Positions 62,701 through 64,000 of a DNA stretch of 64,000 bases are shown piece after piece. Position 1 is the stretch's first letter. Each line of letters begins with the position of its first letter. The position numbers and the translations under genes were made by a program. The notes beneath the pieces are model-generated. The model had not been told where the DNA came from. It did not search any database and saw nothing but the letters and a program-made list of their open reading frames with translations. Source of the DNA: Liolophura sinensis (lineage: Eukaryota; Mollusca; Polyplacophora; Chitonida; Chitonidae); assembly GCF_032854445.1 (NCBI RefSeq), contig NC_088300.1, positions 63,834,984-63,898,983 of the forward strand. The letters run 5' to 3'.

Positions 62701-63948
62701 TTTATATTGGACATTAATTCATGTATGAATTTGAGGCCTTCATTAGTTCATGCAAGTGTAGCACCAATAACTAAAGTCTGTTAGTATGCTGTGGAATTTT
62801 CTGCAGTTTTGAAAATTTGTAATGTTTGTGAAACATAGCATCTAAGGTCACCCTAATAAAATTGTGAATGTGATGTCATACTTTTGGGATGTGGTTTAGT
62901 TGCAGACTGGGACAAAATCAACAAATTTGTGTCTGATGTTGGTTGGCACCTTGTGTTTGGACTGAACCTGTTGTTACGAAATGGCTCCTCATGGGATCCG
63001 TCTAATGCTGAGGCACTGATGAAATACTCTGACCAGAAAGGATATCAAATGCATTTGGAGTTGGGAAATGGTAGGAAATCTTAGATGCCATTAATGTTTT
63101 TTAGGCCAAAAGTTTTTGCTTAAAATATTGTGTTCACAGTGCTGTATGTGATGCTGAGTTTTTACCTTGTAAGACTTGAAGTCTTGATTAATAATTAATA
63201 ATAGTCTTATTTGTCTTCTTTTTTTTTTTTTTTAATTTTATGGTCTTATTTTCAGAACCCAATTCATTTAAACATGTCTTTCAAAAGACTGTGGATCCAA
63301 GCCAATCAGCAAAAGACTTCCATGTGCTTAGAAATTTGATGCAAACATTTTCAACTTTTAAGTCAAGCCTTCTGATTGGTCCAGACGTGACACGGCCAAT
63401 AAAAACAAGCGATGAGGATGAACTGACTACCAGCAGTAAGGATTACCTAAGACGGTTAGAGACAGTTAATAGGTCTTTTATCTGTTGGGGGTTATTGAGG
63501 TTAGTTTGCATCACAGTTAAACATGGCCGGCATTGTGAAGTTACAAGAAGACTACCTTACAGAAAAAGATTATGTATGCATGAAGTTAGCACCAGGATGA
63601 AGACCATTGAAAATTGCATCTGAATACTTTAATTCTATTCAGTCATTTTCTTTTTTTTCTTTTTGTGTTGAAAATGTAGTTGAATGTTTGAATGGTAACG
63701 TGAACCATATTGACAACGTATATCACCTATAGTATCACCAATAAAAAGACTATTTGAATGAGGTAAAATACCTGTTTTAAGACTAGACCTGTCATTGGCG
63801 ATATACCAAGATATCAATATGGCCTATAAAACCCATCCCACAACTTTCATATTTATGCTGTATTTGAATTTAATAGTAATGCATTTGTGTGTCTCTACAG
63901 ATTCCTGAAGACAGGCAGCCCTTACGTGGATGTTGTAACATTTCATCA
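59769..63948 (+). CDS. HPSE: Second heparanase, 5' part (runs off right edge)
   Basis: Five exons join in phase: 59769-60025, 62215-62363, 62906-63070, 63256-63454 and 63901-63948; the rest lies outside the window. A signal anchor near the N-terminus reads VTLCLAVLLFFVIILTTLQN. Core blocks are RYASVGIDASLVQEKF, LGPCYVRVGGTAEDLLVF, FGLNLLLRNGSSWDPSNAEA, LELGNEPNSF with the acid/base Glu, IGPDVTRPIKT and FLKTGSPYVDVVTFH. The nucleophile exon is not in view. Exon lengths 3, 4 and 5 (165, 199, 48) equal those of the divergent minus-strand copy, and intron phases match, so the pair arose by inverted duplication. The exon 4 donor is weak (GTTAGA). As in the copy, no human-type linker segment is present. 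Confidence 0.88.
60132..60250 (-). repeat. SINE family A, partial, minus strand
   Basis: Reads TTTATTTATTTGATTGTAGT, ATGCCGTACGCAAGAATATT, TCACTTATACGACGGCAGGT and GAAGCCAGCC; an inner segment is deleted. It lies within 80 bp of the full-length plus copy, in opposite orientation. Confidence 0.85.
60327..60594 (+). mobile_element. Full-length tRNA-derived SINE (family A) with target-site duplication
   Basis: The head GGCCTCCGTGGCTCAGTCGG matches a tRNA A box (TGGCTCAGTCGG), and GAGTTCAAGTCC fits a B box. The body (GGGAAGGTCTTCCAGCAACC, TGCGGATGGTCGTGGGTTTC) ends in GTACGGCGTAAAACACCAAT and a poly-A run. The 13-bp AATTTCACAACAA occurs on both sides (60311-60323 and 60593-60605), the target duplication left by retroposition. 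This is the reference copy for the other family A pieces and one of the youngest. It lies in intron 1 of the second heparanase gene. Confidence 0.93.
62128..62190 (+). repeat. Short interspersed repeat, type B
   Basis: CGCCATGATATGGCTGAAAA, ATTGCCGATGTGGCCTAAAG and a CATTCATTCATACA tail, 25 bp upstream of exon 2 of the second heparanase gene. Confidence 0.75.
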
Positions 63949-64000
63949 GTGAGTCAGTTCTGTTTGAATGTGTGCAATTTGCTAATGACTTCTGTTTTGA

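Overview
The window is animal nuclear DNA. It is AT-rich, intron-rich and full of short interspersed repeats, and a mollusc or close lophotrochozoan is the best guess. Genes are split into many small exons with GT..AG boundaries. The proteins are animal families (C-type lectin, ARL10-type GTPase, HIG1 protein, NOP16, THEG-repeat sperm protein, two heparanases). The repeats include tRNA-derived SINEs whose tails resemble ones I associate with molluscs. I rebuilt the gene models by hand from splice signals, exon phases and family similarity; no search was run.

Layout. 0-1.1 kb: 5' part of a secreted C-type lectin (minus strand), running off the left edge. 1.1-10.8 kb: gene-poor, with TA repeats, SINE pieces and a decayed Penelope-like reverse transcriptase. 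10.8-12.7 kb: last two exons of an unrecognised Ser/Pro-rich protein (minus). 14.4-15.1 kb: broken Tc1-like transposon and a small duplication. 16.3-19.7 kb: ARL10-like GTPase (plus). 24.0-25.4 kb: HIGD2A-like (minus), head to head with NOP16 (25.9-30.5 kb, plus). 32.3-37.3 kb: THEG-repeat (SPMAP2-like) gene (minus), whose 5' end interlocks with an unrecognised plus-strand gene (about 36.7/37.5-41.4 kb). 41.4-47.3 kb: intergenic. 47.3-59.35 kb: complete 10-exon heparanase (minus, 552 aa predicted). 59.77 kb to the right edge: first five exons of a second heparanase (plus), sharing a 417-bp intergenic region with the first.

Main points of interest. (1) Intron 2 of the complete heparanase holds 17 tandem copies of a ~61-bp unit made of the end of exon 2 plus its 5' splice site, so the gene has a row of about 14 competing donor sites. 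(2) The two heparanase genes are 60-70% alike in most exons, but exon 3 differs at only two of the last ~150 bases, which points to gene conversion or recent exchange. (3) The shared heparanase promoter contains a perfect GTCACGTGAC (CLEAR/E-box) palindrome. (4) ARL10, HIGD2A and NOP16 are neighbours here and, from memory, also in the human genome (5q35), with HIGD2A and NOP16 head to head in both. (5) Partial exon-end plus donor duplications also occur at two other genes in this window.
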